Counted from the first letter of the stretch, positions 33,094 through 43,800 are shown. The stretch is 64,000 nucleotides of DNA from Aldehydirespirator sp965203635 (GCA_965203635.1 OZ241903.1:2480001-2544000); one strand, 5' to 3'. Numbers and translations are program-made. Notes: generated from the sequence alone by a model not told the origin.

Positions 33094-34643
33094 TAGCGGT
33101 CTCGCAGTTCGCGGCGCAGGATCTTGCCGGACGCGCTCTTGGGAATGGCATCCAGCACCTCCAGGACCCGCACCTGCTTGTAGGTGGCCAGATGCTCGCC
33201 CACATGGTCCTGTAGGTCCTCGAGGGTGGGCGCCTCGGCGCCGGGAGCGAGTGTGATGAAGGCCTTGGGCAACTCCCCCGCCTCCTCGTCGGGAATGCCG
33301 ATCACGGCCGCGTCGGACACCGCTGGATGGGTGACCAGCACCGCCTCCAGCTCCGCGGGGGGCACCTGCCAGCCCTTGTACTTGATCAGCTCCTTGATGC
33401 GGTCGACTATCGACACGTGGTCCTCGTCGTCGATGACGGCCACGTCGCCGGTGTGCAGCCAGCCGTCGGAGTCGAGGGTCTCGGCTGTGGCTTCGGGGTT
33501 GTTGAGGTATCCCCTCATGACCTGGGGTCCGCGCACAAGCAGTTCGCCGCGCTCGCCCACGCCCGCATCGGCGCCGGTCTCGGCGTCGACGATGCGGATC
33601 TCGGTGTTGGAGATGGTCACGCCGCTGGTGCCGGGCCGGAACTGTCCCTCGGGGGTGCAGTGGCTCACCGGGCTCAGCTCCGTCATCCCGTAGCCCTGGA
33701 CCACCTCGCAGCCCACCCGGGCCGCGGCGGCGGCGGCCAGGTCGGCGCCCAGCGGTGCCGCCCCCGAGAAGATCTGCTTGATCGACGACAGGTCGAAGTC
33801 GTCCACCGCCGGGTGTTTGGCCAACCCCAGCACCATGGGCGGCACCGCGAAGAACCGCGTGATCCGCTGCTCCTGCACCAGCTCCAGGGCTCGCACCATG
33901 TCGAAGCGGGGCATGGTCACGACCCGCACGCCGAAGGCGAGCAGCATGTTCATCAGCACCTGCATGCCGTAGATGTGGAAGAACGGCAGCACCGCCAGGG
34001 CCACCTCGCCGCCGGAGGGGACGAACGTGTACTCCATCTGGGCGATGTTGGCCACCAGGTTGCGGTGGGTGAGCATCACGCCCTTGGGCAGCCCGGTCGT
34101 GCCCGAGGAGTACGGCAGCACGACGACGTGCTCGGCGTAGTCGACCGGCACCTGGTCGATGGGCGGTCCGAACAGCGAGGCCAGCGGGACGGCCCCCTCC
34201 GCCTCCCCCATGACCACGATCTTCTCCACGCCGGTGCCCTCCGAGGCGGCTCGAGCCGTCTCCAGGAACATCGGGATGGTCACGACCCATGACGCCGCCG
34301 CGTCGGTGAGCTGATGGCGCACCTCCTCGGGTCCGTAGGTGGGGTTGATGGTCGTGACGGTCCCGCCGGTCAGAGCTATGCCGTGGAACACGATGGCGTA
34401 CTCGGGGACGTTGGGAGCGAGGATGGCGACGGTCGTGCCGGGGCCCACGCCCCGGGAGCTGAGCCCGCCGCCGAGGCTACGCACAGCGGCGTGAAGCTCC
34501 GAGAACGTGTACGACGACGAGGCTCCGTCGGTGATGGCAACCTCGTCGGCGCGGTCGGCGACCGACGCGAACACGCAGTCGGTGATGGACTGGTCGGGTA
34601 TGTCCACGTCAGGCAGGGGGCTGGTGTGGATGATGGTGCTCAC
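33093..34643 (-). CDS. 4-coumarate/fatty acyl-CoA ligase-like AMP-binding enzyme
   Basis: 516-residue ANL-superfamily ligase activating a carboxylic acid as acyl-AMP then acyl-CoA. Motifs: YSSGTTGLPKGVMLTH (P-loop), GYGMTELSP, GWLHTGDVAVID, DRIKELIKYKGWQVPPAELE and the catalytic Lys near the C-terminus in PKSASGKILRREL. Overall closest to 4CL-type enzymes; the acid substrate is not readable. The GTG at 34643 is preferred over a TTG at 34649 because GAGG lies 6 nt upstream of it. Confidence 0.9.
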   Translation of the reverse strand: MSTIIHTSPLPDVDIPDQSITDCVFASVADRADEVAITDGASSSYTFSELHAAVRSLGGGLSSRGVGPGTTVAILAPNVPEYAIVFHGIALTGGTVTTINPTYGPEEVRHQLTDAAASWVVTIPMFLETARAASEGTGVEKIVVMGEAEGAVPLASLFGPPIDQVPVDYAEHVVVLPYSSGTTGLPKGVMLTHRNLVANIAQMEYTFVPSGGEVALAVLPFFHIYGMQVLMNMLLAFGVRVVTMPRFDMVRALELVQEQRITRFFAVPPMVLGLAKHPAVDDFDLSSIKQIFSGAAPLGADLAAAAAARVGCEVVQGYGMTELSPVSHCTPEGQFRPGTSGVTISNTEIRIVDAETGADAGVGERGELLVRGPQVMRGYLNNPEATAETLDSDGWLHTGDVAVIDDEDHVSIVDRIKELIKYKGWQVPPAELEAVLVTHPAVSDAAVIGIPDEEAGELPKAFITLAPGAEAPTLEDLQDHVGEHLATYKQVRVLEVLDAIPKSASGKILRRELRDR

Positions 34644-34754
34644 AATCAACCTCGCGATGAAGGCTCGAACAGTGCGACTCCGAGGCTAGGAGCTTCGGCT
34701 CCCGATGGCTAGATCACGCCGCGGCACGCCGCGGCTCGATATCCTTTCTGATCC

Positions 34755-35957
34755 GTGCGCCTTGGACTGCTGCGCGAATCCGATCCGAGGGAGAACCGCG
34801 TGGCGCTTGTCCCCGACGGCGTGGGCGCGTTGGCGCAGCACGGGTGCGATCTGCTGGTCGAGCGGGGGGCCGGTTCGGGTGCTGGGATCGACGACGCCGC
34901 CTACCTCCACGCCGGTGCCTCAGTAGTCGATGCTGATGAGGTCTCGGCGGCTGATCTGGTCGTCTCGGTCCGCGACCTGCCCGCAGACGGTGGCCCGAAC
35001 CGCGCCTCGGGCTCTCCGCTGACCTTCGTCGGGGTGTTCGACCCGCTGTGGATGCCGCCGCGGGCGCAGCGACACGCCACCGAGGGAACCTGTGCCTTCT
35101 CCATGGACCTGGTGCCCCGCATCACCCGGGCGCAGACCATGGACGTGCTGTCCTCGATGGGCACGATCGCCGGCTATGAGGCTGTGCTCCTTGCCGCCAG
35201 CCGGCTGCACCAGATGTTCCCCCTGATGATGACCGCGGCCGGGACACTGGCCCCGGCGCGGGTGCTGGTGCTCGGTGCAGGTGTGGCCGGTCTCCAAGCC
35301 ATCGCCACCGCCCGGCGCCTCGGCGCCGTGGTCGAAGGGTACGACGTGCGGCCGGCCGCGGTCGAGCAGATCCGCTCGATGGGCGCCCGGGCGGTAGAAC
35401 TGGACCTCTCCGAGGCGGGGGCCGACGCGGCCAGCGCCGAGGACTCGGGCGGCTACGCCCGGGCTCAGAGCGACGATGTCGCCGGCCGGCAGCAGGAGTT
35501 GCTGGCCCCCTATGTGGCCGCCTCCGATGTCGTGATCACCACCGCCGCCATCCCCGGGCGGGCGTCGCCGCTGCTGCTCACCGCGGCGATGGTCGACGCC
35601 ATGGCCCCTGGCTCGGTCGTCATCGATCTGGCCTCCGAGCGGGGCGGCAACTGCGCCGTGACCCAGTCGGACATCGAGGTAGAGCGGGGCGGTGTGACCG
35701 TCCTCGCCCCCACCGACCTGGTGTCGCGGTGCGCCCGCCATGCCAGCCAGATGTTCTCCCGCAACCTCGTTGCTTTCCTGCGCCATCTCGCCCCCGACGG
35801 CGAGATCGATCTCCGCGACGACGAGATCCTGGAGGCCATGCTGGTGACGCGCGACGGCGCGGTGGTGCATCCGGGCGTGGCCGAGGCGCTCGGCGTGGCC
35901 AGGGCGTCCGACGGGTCCGAGGCGCTCGGCGGGTCGGAAGCGACCGGGGAGGGCTAG
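34755..35957 (+). CDS. pntAA: NAD(P) transhydrogenase alpha subunit part 1 (PntAA)
   Basis: 400-residue NAD(H)-binding subunit of proton-translocating transhydrogenase. N-terminal RLGLLRESDPRENRVALVPDGV, SMGTIAGYEAVLLAA, the dinucleotide fold VLVLGAGVAGLQAIATARRLGA, and DVVITTAAIPGR...VVIDLASERGGNCAVT. The tail is degenerate and repetitive (SDGSEALGGSEATGEG). Start GTG; TATCCT at 34740-34745 is a possible -10 of a leaderless message. Alanine dehydrogenase is excluded by the downstream pnt genes. Confidence 0.93.
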   Translation: MRLGLLRESDPRENRVALVPDGVGALAQHGCDLLVERGAGSGAGIDDAAYLHAGASVVDADEVSAADLVVSVRDLPADGGPNRASGSPLTFVGVFDPLWMPPRAQRHATEGTCAFSMDLVPRITRAQTMDVLSSMGTIAGYEAVLLAASRLHQMFPLMMTAAGTLAPARVLVLGAGVAGLQAIATARRLGAVVEGYDVRPAAVEQIRSMGARAVELDLSEAGADAASAEDSGGYARAQSDDVAGRQQELLAPYVAASDVVITTAAIPGRASPLLLTAAMVDAMAPGSVVIDLASERGGNCAVTQSDIEVERGGVTVLAPTDLVSRCARHASQMFSRNLVAFLRHLAPDGEIDLRDDEILEAMLVTRDGAVVHPGVAEALGVARASDGSEALGGSEATGEG

Positions 35958-35961
35958 TCCG

Positions 35962-36300
35962 GTGGATCTGCTGATCGCAGTGACCCTCTTCGTGCTGGCG
36001 GTGTTCCTCGGCGTCGAGTTGATCACCAAGGTGCCGCCCACCCTCCACACCCCGCTGATGTCGGGGTCCAACGCCATCTCCGGCATCACCATCGTCGGCG
36101 CGCTGGTGGCGGCCGGGGCCGACCACAGCACCTTCACCGCGGTGCTCGGCTTCGCAGCCGTCACCCTGGCGATGATCAACGTGGTGGGAGGCTTCCTGGT
36201 CACCCACCGGATGCTGGGGATGTTCGGCCCCAAGCGTCGTCGGGGCAACTCCGCCGGGGACCGAGGGACGTCGCCCGCCGAAGGCGCCGGAGACCGATGA
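35962..36300 (+). CDS. pntAB: NAD(P) transhydrogenase alpha subunit part 2 (PntAB)
   Basis: 112-residue membrane subunit with three hydrophobic segments: LLIAVTLFVLAVFLGVELI, ISGITIVGALVAAG and FAAVTLAMINVVGGFLVT, and the conserved KVPPTLHTPLMSGSNAISGI. Starts with GTG 4 bp after pntAA and overlaps pntB by 4 bp. Forms part of the proton channel. Confidence 0.93.
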   Translation: MDLLIAVTLFVLAVFLGVELITKVPPTLHTPLMSGSNAISGITIVGALVAAGADHSTFTAVLGFAAVTLAMINVVGGFLVTHRMLGMFGPKRRRGNSAGDRGTSPAEGAGDR

Positions 36301-37676
36301 TGGACGACTGGACCACGCTCGGCTACCTCGCCTCGGCGGTGCTGTTCATTCTCGGCCTCAAGCGTCTCAGCCGGCCCCGGACGGCGGTGAGGGGAAACCA
36401 GTTCGGCGCGACGGGGATGCTCATCGCGATTGTTGTCACCCTCACCGACAACGCCATCCTGGGCTTCGAGTGGATCATCGCCGGCCTGGTGCTGGGCACG
36501 GCCGTGGGAGCGGTGCTGGCCGTGCGGGTGCAGATGACGGCCATGCCCGAACTGGTGGCGCTGTTCAACGGCTTCGGCGGCGGCGCCTCAGTGCTGGTCG
36601 CGGCGGCTTCGTACATCGAGGCGGCCGACCTTGCCACCGATTCCCCCCGTCTGTCGGCCGCGGCCGGCCTGGCCGCGCTGATCGGGGCGGTCACGTTCAC
36701 CGGCAGCCTCATCGCCTTCGGGAAGCTGCGGGAGGCGCTGCGATGGTCCGGCTTCAAGGGGATGCAGATAGTGAGCGTGGCCGGTGTCGCGGCCGCCGTC
36801 GCCTTCGGAGTGCTGATGGTCGCCGATGCCGGCAATCCGCTGTGGATCTGGCTGATGGTGGCGGTGGCGGCCGTGCTCGGCGTGCTGGTGGTGTCGCCCA
36901 TCGGCGGTGCCGACATGCCGGTGGTGATCGCGCTGCTGAACTCGCTGTCGGGCATGGCCGCGGTGGCCGCCGGGTTCGTGCTCGACAACTCGCTGCTGAT
37001 CATCGCGGGCTCGCTGGTCGGGGCGAGCGGCCTGATCCTGACCCAGATCATGTGCGTCGCCATGAACCGGTCCCTGCTGGCGGTGATGTTCAGCCCCGCT
37101 CCCTCGGGCGCGGGCGGCCCCAGCGCCGACGACGTGTATGCGGGCAAGGTCCGCTCCACGTCGCCCGACGATGTGGCCATGCTGCTCGAGGCGGCCGAGC
37201 GGGTGGCCATCGTGCCCGGCTACGGGCTGGCCGTGGCCCAGGCCCAGCACGCCGTCCGCGACCTGGCCCGGCGCCTGGAGGACCGTGGCACCCAGGTGGT
37301 GTTCGGCATCCATCCGGTGGCCGGCCGGATGCCCGGCCACATGAACGTGCTGCTGGCCGAGGCCGAGATCGGCTACGAGCAGCTGGTGGAGATGGACGAC
37401 ATCAACCCCACCTTCGAGCAGACCGACGTGACCATCGTGCTGGGCGCCAACGACGTGGTGAACCCGATCGCCCGCACCGACCCGGCCAGCCCCATCGCGG
37501 GAATGCCGATCCTCGACGTGGACAAGAGCGGTGTGGTGGTGGTCATCAAGCGGAGCCTCAGCCCCGGCTTCGCGGGGATCCCCAACCCGCTGTTCGCGGC
37601 GGACAACTCGATGATGCTCTTCGGCGACGGGCGCGAGGCCGTGGTCAGCGTCACCAAGGCCCTCCAGCAGATCTGA
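36297..37676 (+). CDS. pntB: NAD(P) transhydrogenase beta subunit (PntB)
   Basis: 459-residue subunit: about eight membrane segments (residues 1-260) with FNGFGGGASVLVAA and GGADMPVVIALLNSLSGMAA, then the NADP(H)-binding domain III with GYGLAVAQAQHAVRDL, HPVAGRMPGHMNVLLAEA, GANDVVNP and KRSLSPGFAGIPNPLF. Uses the proton gradient to drive NADPH formation from NADH. Completes the pntAA-AB-B operon. Confidence 0.95.
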   Translation: MMDDWTTLGYLASAVLFILGLKRLSRPRTAVRGNQFGATGMLIAIVVTLTDNAILGFEWIIAGLVLGTAVGAVLAVRVQMTAMPELVALFNGFGGGASVLVAAASYIEAADLATDSPRLSAAAGLAALIGAVTFTGSLIAFGKLREALRWSGFKGMQIVSVAGVAAAVAFGVLMVADAGNPLWIWLMVAVAAVLGVLVVSPIGGADMPVVIALLNSLSGMAAVAAGFVLDNSLLIIAGSLVGASGLILTQIMCVAMNRSLLAVMFSPAPSGAGGPSADDVYAGKVRSTSPDDVAMLLEAAERVAIVPGYGLAVAQAQHAVRDLARRLEDRGTQVVFGIHPVAGRMPGHMNVLLAEAEIGYEQLVEMDDINPTFEQTDVTIVLGANDVVNPIARTDPASPIAGMPILDVDKSGVVVVIKRSLSPGFAGIPNPLFAADNSMMLFGDGREAVVSVTKALQQI

Positions 37677-37699
37677 CCCGCGATCAGCGGGCCGGGGAC

Positions 37700-39070
37700 T
37701 CAGGGCAGGGCGGGGATGGCCTGCATCGACTGGGCCAGGGCCTCGGCCGAAAGGTCGAGGTCGGCCATGGACCCGGAGATGTAGTCCTCGTAGGCGGCCA
37801 GGTCGAGGTGGCCGTGGCCGCACAGCGCGGTGAGGATCGTCTTCGACTCGCCGGACTCCTTGCAGGCCAGCGCCTCGCGGATGGCCGCGGCCAGGGCGTG
37901 GGTCGGCTCGGGCGCGGGCACGATCCCCTCGGTGCGGGCGAACTGCAGCGCGGCCGCGAAGCACTCCATCTGGCCGATGGCCACCGCCTCGGTGAGGCCC
38001 AACTCGTAGACGTGGGAGATGAGCGGCGACATGCCGTGATAGCGCAACCCGCCGGCGTGGATCGGCTCGGGGATGAACGCGGACCCCAGGGTGTGCATCT
38101 TCAGCAGCGGCGTGGTGCAGGCCGAGTCGCCGAAGTCGTAGCGGTACTCGCCCCGGGTGAGCGACGGGCAGGCGGCCGGCTCCACGCAGCGGATCGTTGG
38201 CGACATGTTCCCGGCCAGCTTCTCCCGCAGGAACGGCAGCGCCAGGCCGCCGAAGTTGGACCCGCCGCCGGTGCAGCCCACCAGCAGGTCGGGGGTCTCC
38301 CCCACCATGGCGAGCTGGCGCAGGGCCTCCTCGCCGATGATCGTCTGGTGCAGGATCACGTGGTTGAGCACGCTGCCCAGCGAGTAGCGGATCGCGGGGT
38401 CGACGGCCGCCACCGAGATGGCCTCCGAGATGGCGATGCCCAGAGAGCCGGGATGGTCGGGGTCCTCCGCGAGAAGGCTGCGGCCGTACTCGGTGACCTC
38501 CGACGGGCTGGGGTGCACGGTGGCCCCCCACACCTCCATCATCGTCTTGCGGTAGGGCTTCTGGCGGTACGAGGCGGCCACCTGCCAGACCTCGCACTCC
38601 ATGCCGTACTGGGCGCAGGCGAATGCCAGCGCGCTGCCCCACTGGCCGGCGCCCGTCTCGGTGGTGAGCTTGGTCACCCCCTCCGAGTGGTTGTAGAACG
38701 CCTGGGCCACCGCGGTGTTGGGCTTGTGGGATCCGGCCGGGCTGACGCCCTCGTACTTGTAGAAGATCTTGGCCGGCGTGTCGAGGGCCTGTTCCAGGCG
38801 GCGAGCTCTGAACAGCGGGCTCGGGCGCCATAGGCGAAGCACGTCGATCACCCCTCCGGGGATGTCGATGAACGAGTCGCCCGACACCTCCTGCAGGATC
38901 AGCCCCATCGGGAACAGCGGGGCCAGGTCGTCGGGCCCGGCCGGCTCCAGGGTGCCGGGATGCAGCGGCGGGGGCGGCGGCGCGGGCAGGTCGGGAATCA
39001 CGTTGTACCACTGGGTCGGCATCTCGGATTCCGGAAGGTTCACGCGGTAGTAGTCGTCGGCCATCGCCAT
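37700..39070 (-). CDS. TrpB2-type tryptophan synthase beta chain-like protein
   Basis: 456-residue PLP enzyme of the TrpB2 branch: N-terminal YNVIPDLP, PLFRARRLEQ, the PLP lysine K116 in GSHKPNTA, ETGAGQWGSALA, GCTGGGSNFGGL and the C-terminal HGHLDL. TrpB2 enzymes make tryptophan from indole and serine without a tight alpha subunit; some have other roles, such as phosphoserine use or indole salvage. The N-terminal polyproline stretch (PAPPPPPLHPG) is unusual. Confidence 0.9.
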   Translation of the reverse strand: MAMADDYYRVNLPESEMPTQWYNVIPDLPAPPPPPLHPGTLEPAGPDDLAPLFPMGLILQEVSGDSFIDIPGGVIDVLRLWRPSPLFRARRLEQALDTPAKIFYKYEGVSPAGSHKPNTAVAQAFYNHSEGVTKLTTETGAGQWGSALAFACAQYGMECEVWQVAASYRQKPYRKTMMEVWGATVHPSPSEVTEYGRSLLAEDPDHPGSLGIAISEAISVAAVDPAIRYSLGSVLNHVILHQTIIGEEALRQLAMVGETPDLLVGCTGGGSNFGGLALPFLREKLAGNMSPTIRCVEPAACPSLTRGEYRYDFGDSACTTPLLKMHTLGSAFIPEPIHAGGLRYHGMSPLISHVYELGLTEAVAIGQMECFAAALQFARTEGIVPAPEPTHALAAAIREALACKESGESKTILTALCGHGHLDLAAYEDYISGSMADLDLSAEALAQSMQAIPALP

Positions 39071-39108
39071 AGTCCTTTCGGTGCGGCCTTCAGGGTGGGG
39101 CGCCGACC

Positions 39109-39960
39109 TTAGCCGCAGACGATCTCGAAGTACTCGGTGATCTCGCGGAAGGTGACCACTCCCAGGGCGCGGCCCGTCTCGCTGATCAGCACCAGGTAGC
39201 GGTGGCCGAGGTCGGCCATGACTCGCAGCGCCTCGCTGATGGACGCTCCGGGGGTGGCCGCGGCGATCTCGGTGTTCATCCAGTCGCCGACTGCCTCGGC
39301 TTCGAGATCCTCCACCCGGCAGGCGACCTTCAGGAACACGTCGTGCTCGGTGAGCTCCCCGATCGCCGCACCACGGTCGTTGACCACCGAGACCAGCCCG
39401 GTCTCGGCCGTCAGCATGGCCCCGATGGCTGCCGCCAGCGAGTCATCGGGCCGCACCAGCAGCGGGTCGCGGGCGGGCAGGCCGGTGAGGTCCACGAAGT
39501 GCAGGTTGTGCTCGGGCGACAACTCGGGGCCCAGCTTGCTCGGCGACCCCAGGAAGGACGCGGCCAGCCGGATGAGCTCGTAGTGGTTGATGCTGCCCAG
39601 CAGGTCGTTGTCGGCGCCGGTCACCGGCAGGTTTCGGAACCGGTGGGCGTTCATGGTCCGCAGAGCCTCGATGGCCGAGGCGTGGTGACCGATCACGGTG
39701 GGCTCTGCCGTCATGAACCGGTCCACCGGCGCGTCCCACGTCTCGGGCGACCGCACCACGCTCCTGGTGATGTCCCGCTCGGTGAAGATGCCGGCTAGCC
39801 GGGCGCCGTCGGTGACCACCGCGCAGCCGGTGTGCTGGGCGGCCATGGCCGCCACGACGCTGCGGACCTTGCGCCCGCTCGGGACCACCACCAGCGACGA
39901 CAGCCTCATGCCCGAAAGCTGCACATTCTCGAAGTGCTGCACGATGTTGATGCTGGTCAC
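39109..39960 (-). CDS. Four-CBS-domain protein
   Basis: 283 residues made up of two Bateman pairs: CBS1-2 (about 20-140, with AGIFTERDITRSVV and LPVTGADNDLLGSINHYEL) and CBS3-4 (about 165-280, with AIGELTEHDVFLKVA and ALGVVTFREITEYF). No attached catalytic domain. CBS pairs bind adenine nucleotides or SAM and act as energy sensors. GTG start overlaps the enoyl-CoA hydratase stop (GTGA), so it may regulate or sense for that pathway. Confidence 0.87.
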   Translation of the reverse strand: MTSINIVQHFENVQLSGMRLSSLVVVPSGRKVRSVVAAMAAQHTGCAVVTDGARLAGIFTERDITRSVVRSPETWDAPVDRFMTAEPTVIGHHASAIEALRTMNAHRFRNLPVTGADNDLLGSINHYELIRLAASFLGSPSKLGPELSPEHNLHFVDLTGLPARDPLLVRPDDSLAAAIGAMLTAETGLVSVVNDRGAAIGELTEHDVFLKVACRVEDLEAEAVGDWMNTEIAAATPGASISEALRVMADLGHRYLVLISETGRALGVVTFREITEYFEIVCG

Positions 39961-40748
39961 GACTCTCCTTGTTGGTCTTGCTCGTCGAACGCCTGGCCGA
40001 ATCTGGGGTCGCGGCCCTCCGCGAAGGCCTCTCGGGCCTCGGCGGAGTCCCCCGTAAGGTAGGCCTCGAAGGTGAAGCCCTGCTCCCACCGGTACTTGTC
40101 CTCCAGGCTGCCGTCCTCCACCCCGTTGAGGGACCGCTTGGCGATGCCGATCATCTGCGGGGACTTCGAGGCGATGCGGCCCGCGATCTCGCGAGCCGTC
40201 GGCCGTAGCTCGGCCCGCTGCACGACCCGCTCCACCGCCCCCAACCGGCAGGCCTCGGCCGCGTCGACGGTGTCGCCGGTGAAGTACATGTAGCGCACCT
40301 TCTGGACGCCGAACATGCGCTGCAGGTGGGCGCCCATGCCCATGCCGCCCCGGTCGATCTCGGGCACGCCGAAGTAGGCGTCGTCGGCTGCCACCACCAC
40401 ATCGGCCGCGCCGACGATGCCGATGCCGCCTCCCAGCACGTAGCCGTGCACCGCCGCGATCACCGGCTTCGGGTTGAGGTGGATCGCGGCGAAGGTGTCG
40501 TAGTTGGCCCGGTTGGCTGGGACTATCAGGCCGGGGTCGGCCGCCACCTCCTTGATGTCGAGGCCGGCGCAGAACCCCTTGCCGACCGCCGCGATGATGA
40601 TCACCCGCACGTCGTCGCGTCGACCGAGGTTCTCGATCTCGGCGGCCAGGGCGAACTGGTCGTCCACGCCGAACGCGTTCACCGGAGGGTTGCAGAGCTC
40701 GAGCTCGGCTACGCCGTCGGTTACTTCTGTTCTGAATGGGCTGGTCAT
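39957..40748 (-). CDS. Enoyl-CoA hydratase/isomerase family protein
   Basis: 263-residue crotonase-fold protein. Oxyanion-hole segments KGFCAGLDIKEV and HGYVLGGGIGIVGAADVVVA are present. Catalytic acidic positions typical of hydratases are only partly kept (VPEIDRGGMGMGAH has the second-region Glu), so hydratase versus isomerase or thioester hydrolase cannot be decided. Coupled to the CBS protein downstream. Confidence 0.87.
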   Translation of the reverse strand: MTSPFRTEVTDGVAELELCNPPVNAFGVDDQFALAAEIENLGRRDDVRVIIIAAVGKGFCAGLDIKEVAADPGLIVPANRANYDTFAAIHLNPKPVIAAVHGYVLGGGIGIVGAADVVVAADDAYFGVPEIDRGGMGMGAHLQRMFGVQKVRYMYFTGDTVDAAEACRLGAVERVVQRAELRPTAREIAGRIASKSPQMIGIAKRSLNGVEDGSLEDKYRWEQGFTFEAYLTGDSAEAREAFAEGRDPRFGQAFDEQDQQGES

Positions 40749-40806
40749 GGTGGTGAGTTGCTACACGGTTACGTATGAGCAGGTCATCGAGGGTGTTCTA
40801 GCGGCG

Positions 40807-40850
40807 ATTCTGGGACATTCCCCAGATCGCGAGGCGCGATTCCCCAGAAT
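40807..40850 (-). terminator. Hairpin downstream of the giant surface protein gene
   Basis: Nested inverted repeats ATTCTGGG/CCCAGAAT (40807-40814, 40843-40850) and ATCGCG-AGG-CGCGAT (40826-40840). An alternative hairpin, TCTGGG/CCCAGA with a 6-nt loop (40809-40826), uses the same left arm. Lies about 37 bp past the surface-protein stop. No U tract, so the terminator role is inferred from position. Confidence 0.5.
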
Positions 40851-40886
40851 TGAAGGGAAGTTGCGGTTGCGGTGTGGTCTGAGGAC

Positions 40887-43800
40887 TTAGCCGCGGTACC
40901 TCGCTAGCTCCTGGATTTTCGAGGTGGTCAACTTCCCGGCCGAGTAGTCCGCGATGGCGGAGGCCCACTCGTCCTGCTCGATCTTGCCGCTGCCGTCCTG
41001 GTCGTACTGCTGGACGACCGCCGGTAGATCGGATTCGGACGCGTCCCCTGTTTCCTGCCCTTGTTCTTGCTCTGACTCCGGTTCAGGCTCCTGCGTAGCC
41101 TCTTGCTCCGGCTCCGGTTCGGGCTGCGGCGCGGCGTTGGCCTCGACCGTCACGGAGAAGGCGTCGGTGACGCTGCCGCCCCTGTCGTCGGCGGCGGTGA
41201 CCGTGATCGTCGTGGTGCCCGCCTGCTTGGCGCTGATGGTCAGATTCTGGCCGTTGACGGTCGCCGTGGCGACGGCGTTGTTCAATGAGCTCGCGGTGAT
41301 CGTCAGCGTGTCGCCGTCGGCATCCGTGAAGACGCCGGCCAGCGAGACCTGGCGGGTGTCGCCGGCGCGCAGCCCGCTGAGGGCGCCGAGCGACGAGGCC
41401 ACCGTCGGTGCACTGTTCGGCTTCGGCTTCGGCGAGACCGTCACGGAGAAGGCGTCGGTGACGCTGCCGCCGTTGCCGTCGGCGGCGGTGACCGTGATCG
41501 TCGCGGTGCCCGCCTGCTTGGCGTTGACGGTCAGATTCTGGTCGTTGAGGGTCGCGGTGGCGACGCCGTCGTTGGACGAGTTCGTGGTGATGGTCAGCGT
41601 GTCGTCGTCGGCATCCGTGAAGACGCCGGCCAGCGAGACCTGGCGGGCGTCGCCTTCGCGCAGCCCGCTGAGGTCGCCGAGCGCGGAGGCCACGGTCGGA
41701 GCATTGTTCGGCTTTGGCGAGACCGTCACGCTGAAGGCGTCTGAGACGCTGCCGCCCCTGCCGTCGGCGGCAGTCACTGTGATTGTTGCGGTGCCCGCCT
41801 GCTTGGCGCTGACGGTCAGGCTCTGGCCGTTGAGGGTCGTCGTGGCGACGCCGTCGTTGGACGAGCTCGCAGTGATCGTCAGCGTGTCGCGGTCGGCATC
41901 CGTGAAGACGCCGGCCAGCGAGACCTGGCGCGCGTCGTCGGGGCGCAGACCGCTGACATCAGCGATCTCCGACGCGACCGTCGGCGCGGAGTTGGCCTTG
42001 GCCGTTGCCGTCGTTCGCGCTGAGTTGAGGGTGATCGTCGAGTGGACGCGCCCGCCCTTGCCGGCCTCGTTCTGGGCTCTGACCCAGACGTTGTAGGTGA
42101 CGCCCGCTTCGAGCTTGTTGTACGTCACCTTCGTCTTCTTCGCCTTGGGACGCCTGGTCTTGCCGCTGCCCGTCTTGCCGCCTTCGGGCTTGAGGTGGAC
42201 GATGTAGCCCTCGGGCGCTGAGCCGATGGTCGGCGCTGCCCATCTGACCACGACCTTGTCGCCCTCGGCCGTCAGCGTGAGGTCGATCACCGGGCCTGGC
42301 ACGACGGGCTCCTGCCTGGTGATCGCCACGGTGTAGATCTTCCGCTGCTCCCCGGCGAGGAACGACTCCACGACCAGCGTGTTCTGGCCGACCTCAAGCG
42401 GGATGGCCGCGCTCGCGGCGCCGCTCGACACCGCTTGCAGGTTCGAGCTTGTTCCCGCCCTCAGCTTCTGCTCGTCGCGCCGCGCCGTCGGCGTCAGGCG
42501 GGCGTGCGTCGTGTCGTAGGGGACGGTGACCGCGTACTCCGTCGTCTCCGGCGTGAACGCGCCGATCTCGAGCGACGCATACGGTCCGTCGGCGTCCGAT
42601 GCGCCCTCGACGGCCAGAGCCGCCAGGTCCGCCTCGTGGTTGTAGATCGTCACCGTCGCCCTGACCGCCATCCTGCTGGCCTTGCCGTATCCCTGGCACG
42701 CGCACACCGCGACAAATTCCGACGGCGTCGGGTTCGACAGCGCGATCGTGAACGTCTCCCCGCTGTCCGATACGAGGTCGTTGACGATCGGCACGTTGAT
42801 CCACTTCTCGGTCTCGCCCGGCGCGAAGGTCAGCGTCCCGGAGACCGCCCTGTAGTCGAGCGTGCCCAGCTCCACCAGGCCGTCGGACCGCGCCGTGCCG
42901 TCCGCCGTCGCGTAGTCCACCGTCACGGGGATCGCCACCGGGCGGACAAGGTTCACCCGCACGGGCGCGTAGCCCCGGCTCTCATAACCGAAGAAGCCGT
43001 ACAGACCCACCGCCGTGTGTTTGCCGGCGGCGAACTTCTTGTACCCCCAGTTGCTGTAGCCGTCGGCAGCTCGCAATCCCCCCGTCGTGTACTGCGCGTA
43101 GACCGCGCGCACCCGGAAGCGATACTCCGTGCCGCCTGTCACCGCGCTCGGGAGAAAGTAGTAGTTGTTGTGCCCGCTCACGCTGGCCACCGCATGCACG
43201 TGGCCGAGGCTCTCCACGTCCACCCAGCCCGCCGCGGTGTCGGTGCCCGGGACCGCCGCCGCATCGTTGGTGACCGCGCCCGTGCCTGTCTCCGGCGCCG
43301 AGGTGTAGTGCACCTGGTAGCCCCGGGGCGTGAGCGTCGTCGGGTCTCCCCACACCAGTGTCACGAGGGGCGCATATGGATCCGGGACCGTCACCGTCGG
43401 CGCGGTCGCATCGAGCTGCGCCTGGGGCGTGCCCGTGGTGTGCGCCCACTTGCCGGGGCCGAACAGGTTGTGTTTGCGCACCCGCACCCGGTACTCCGTG
43501 CCGTTGGTCAGGCCGGTGATGAAGCTTCTGCGCGTATCCGACGCCACCCAGGCCGTGGCCGGGTCCGTGCCCGAGGCCGGCGCACCTTCCGCGACCGCGC
43601 TCTCGGCCGCCGAGGTGTAGTGAGTGTCGAAGTCCGTGCTCCACCCCGTTCCCAGAGGCGTGCCGCCCCGCGAGTAGGCCGGATTCTCCCCCCGGATGAT
43701 CAGCGTGCCCGGCGCACCCGGGAACGCCCTCAGATTCCTCATCGCTCCGGGGCTGTTCGGATGCGACGGGGTGCCCGTCTGCGTGGCCGACCACGCGCCC

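Noticed and set aside
36588..39011. 807-codon open frame antisense to pntB continuing as a shifted frame of TrpB2
   Set aside because: Crosses two well-supported genes on different strands and has no protein-like pattern.
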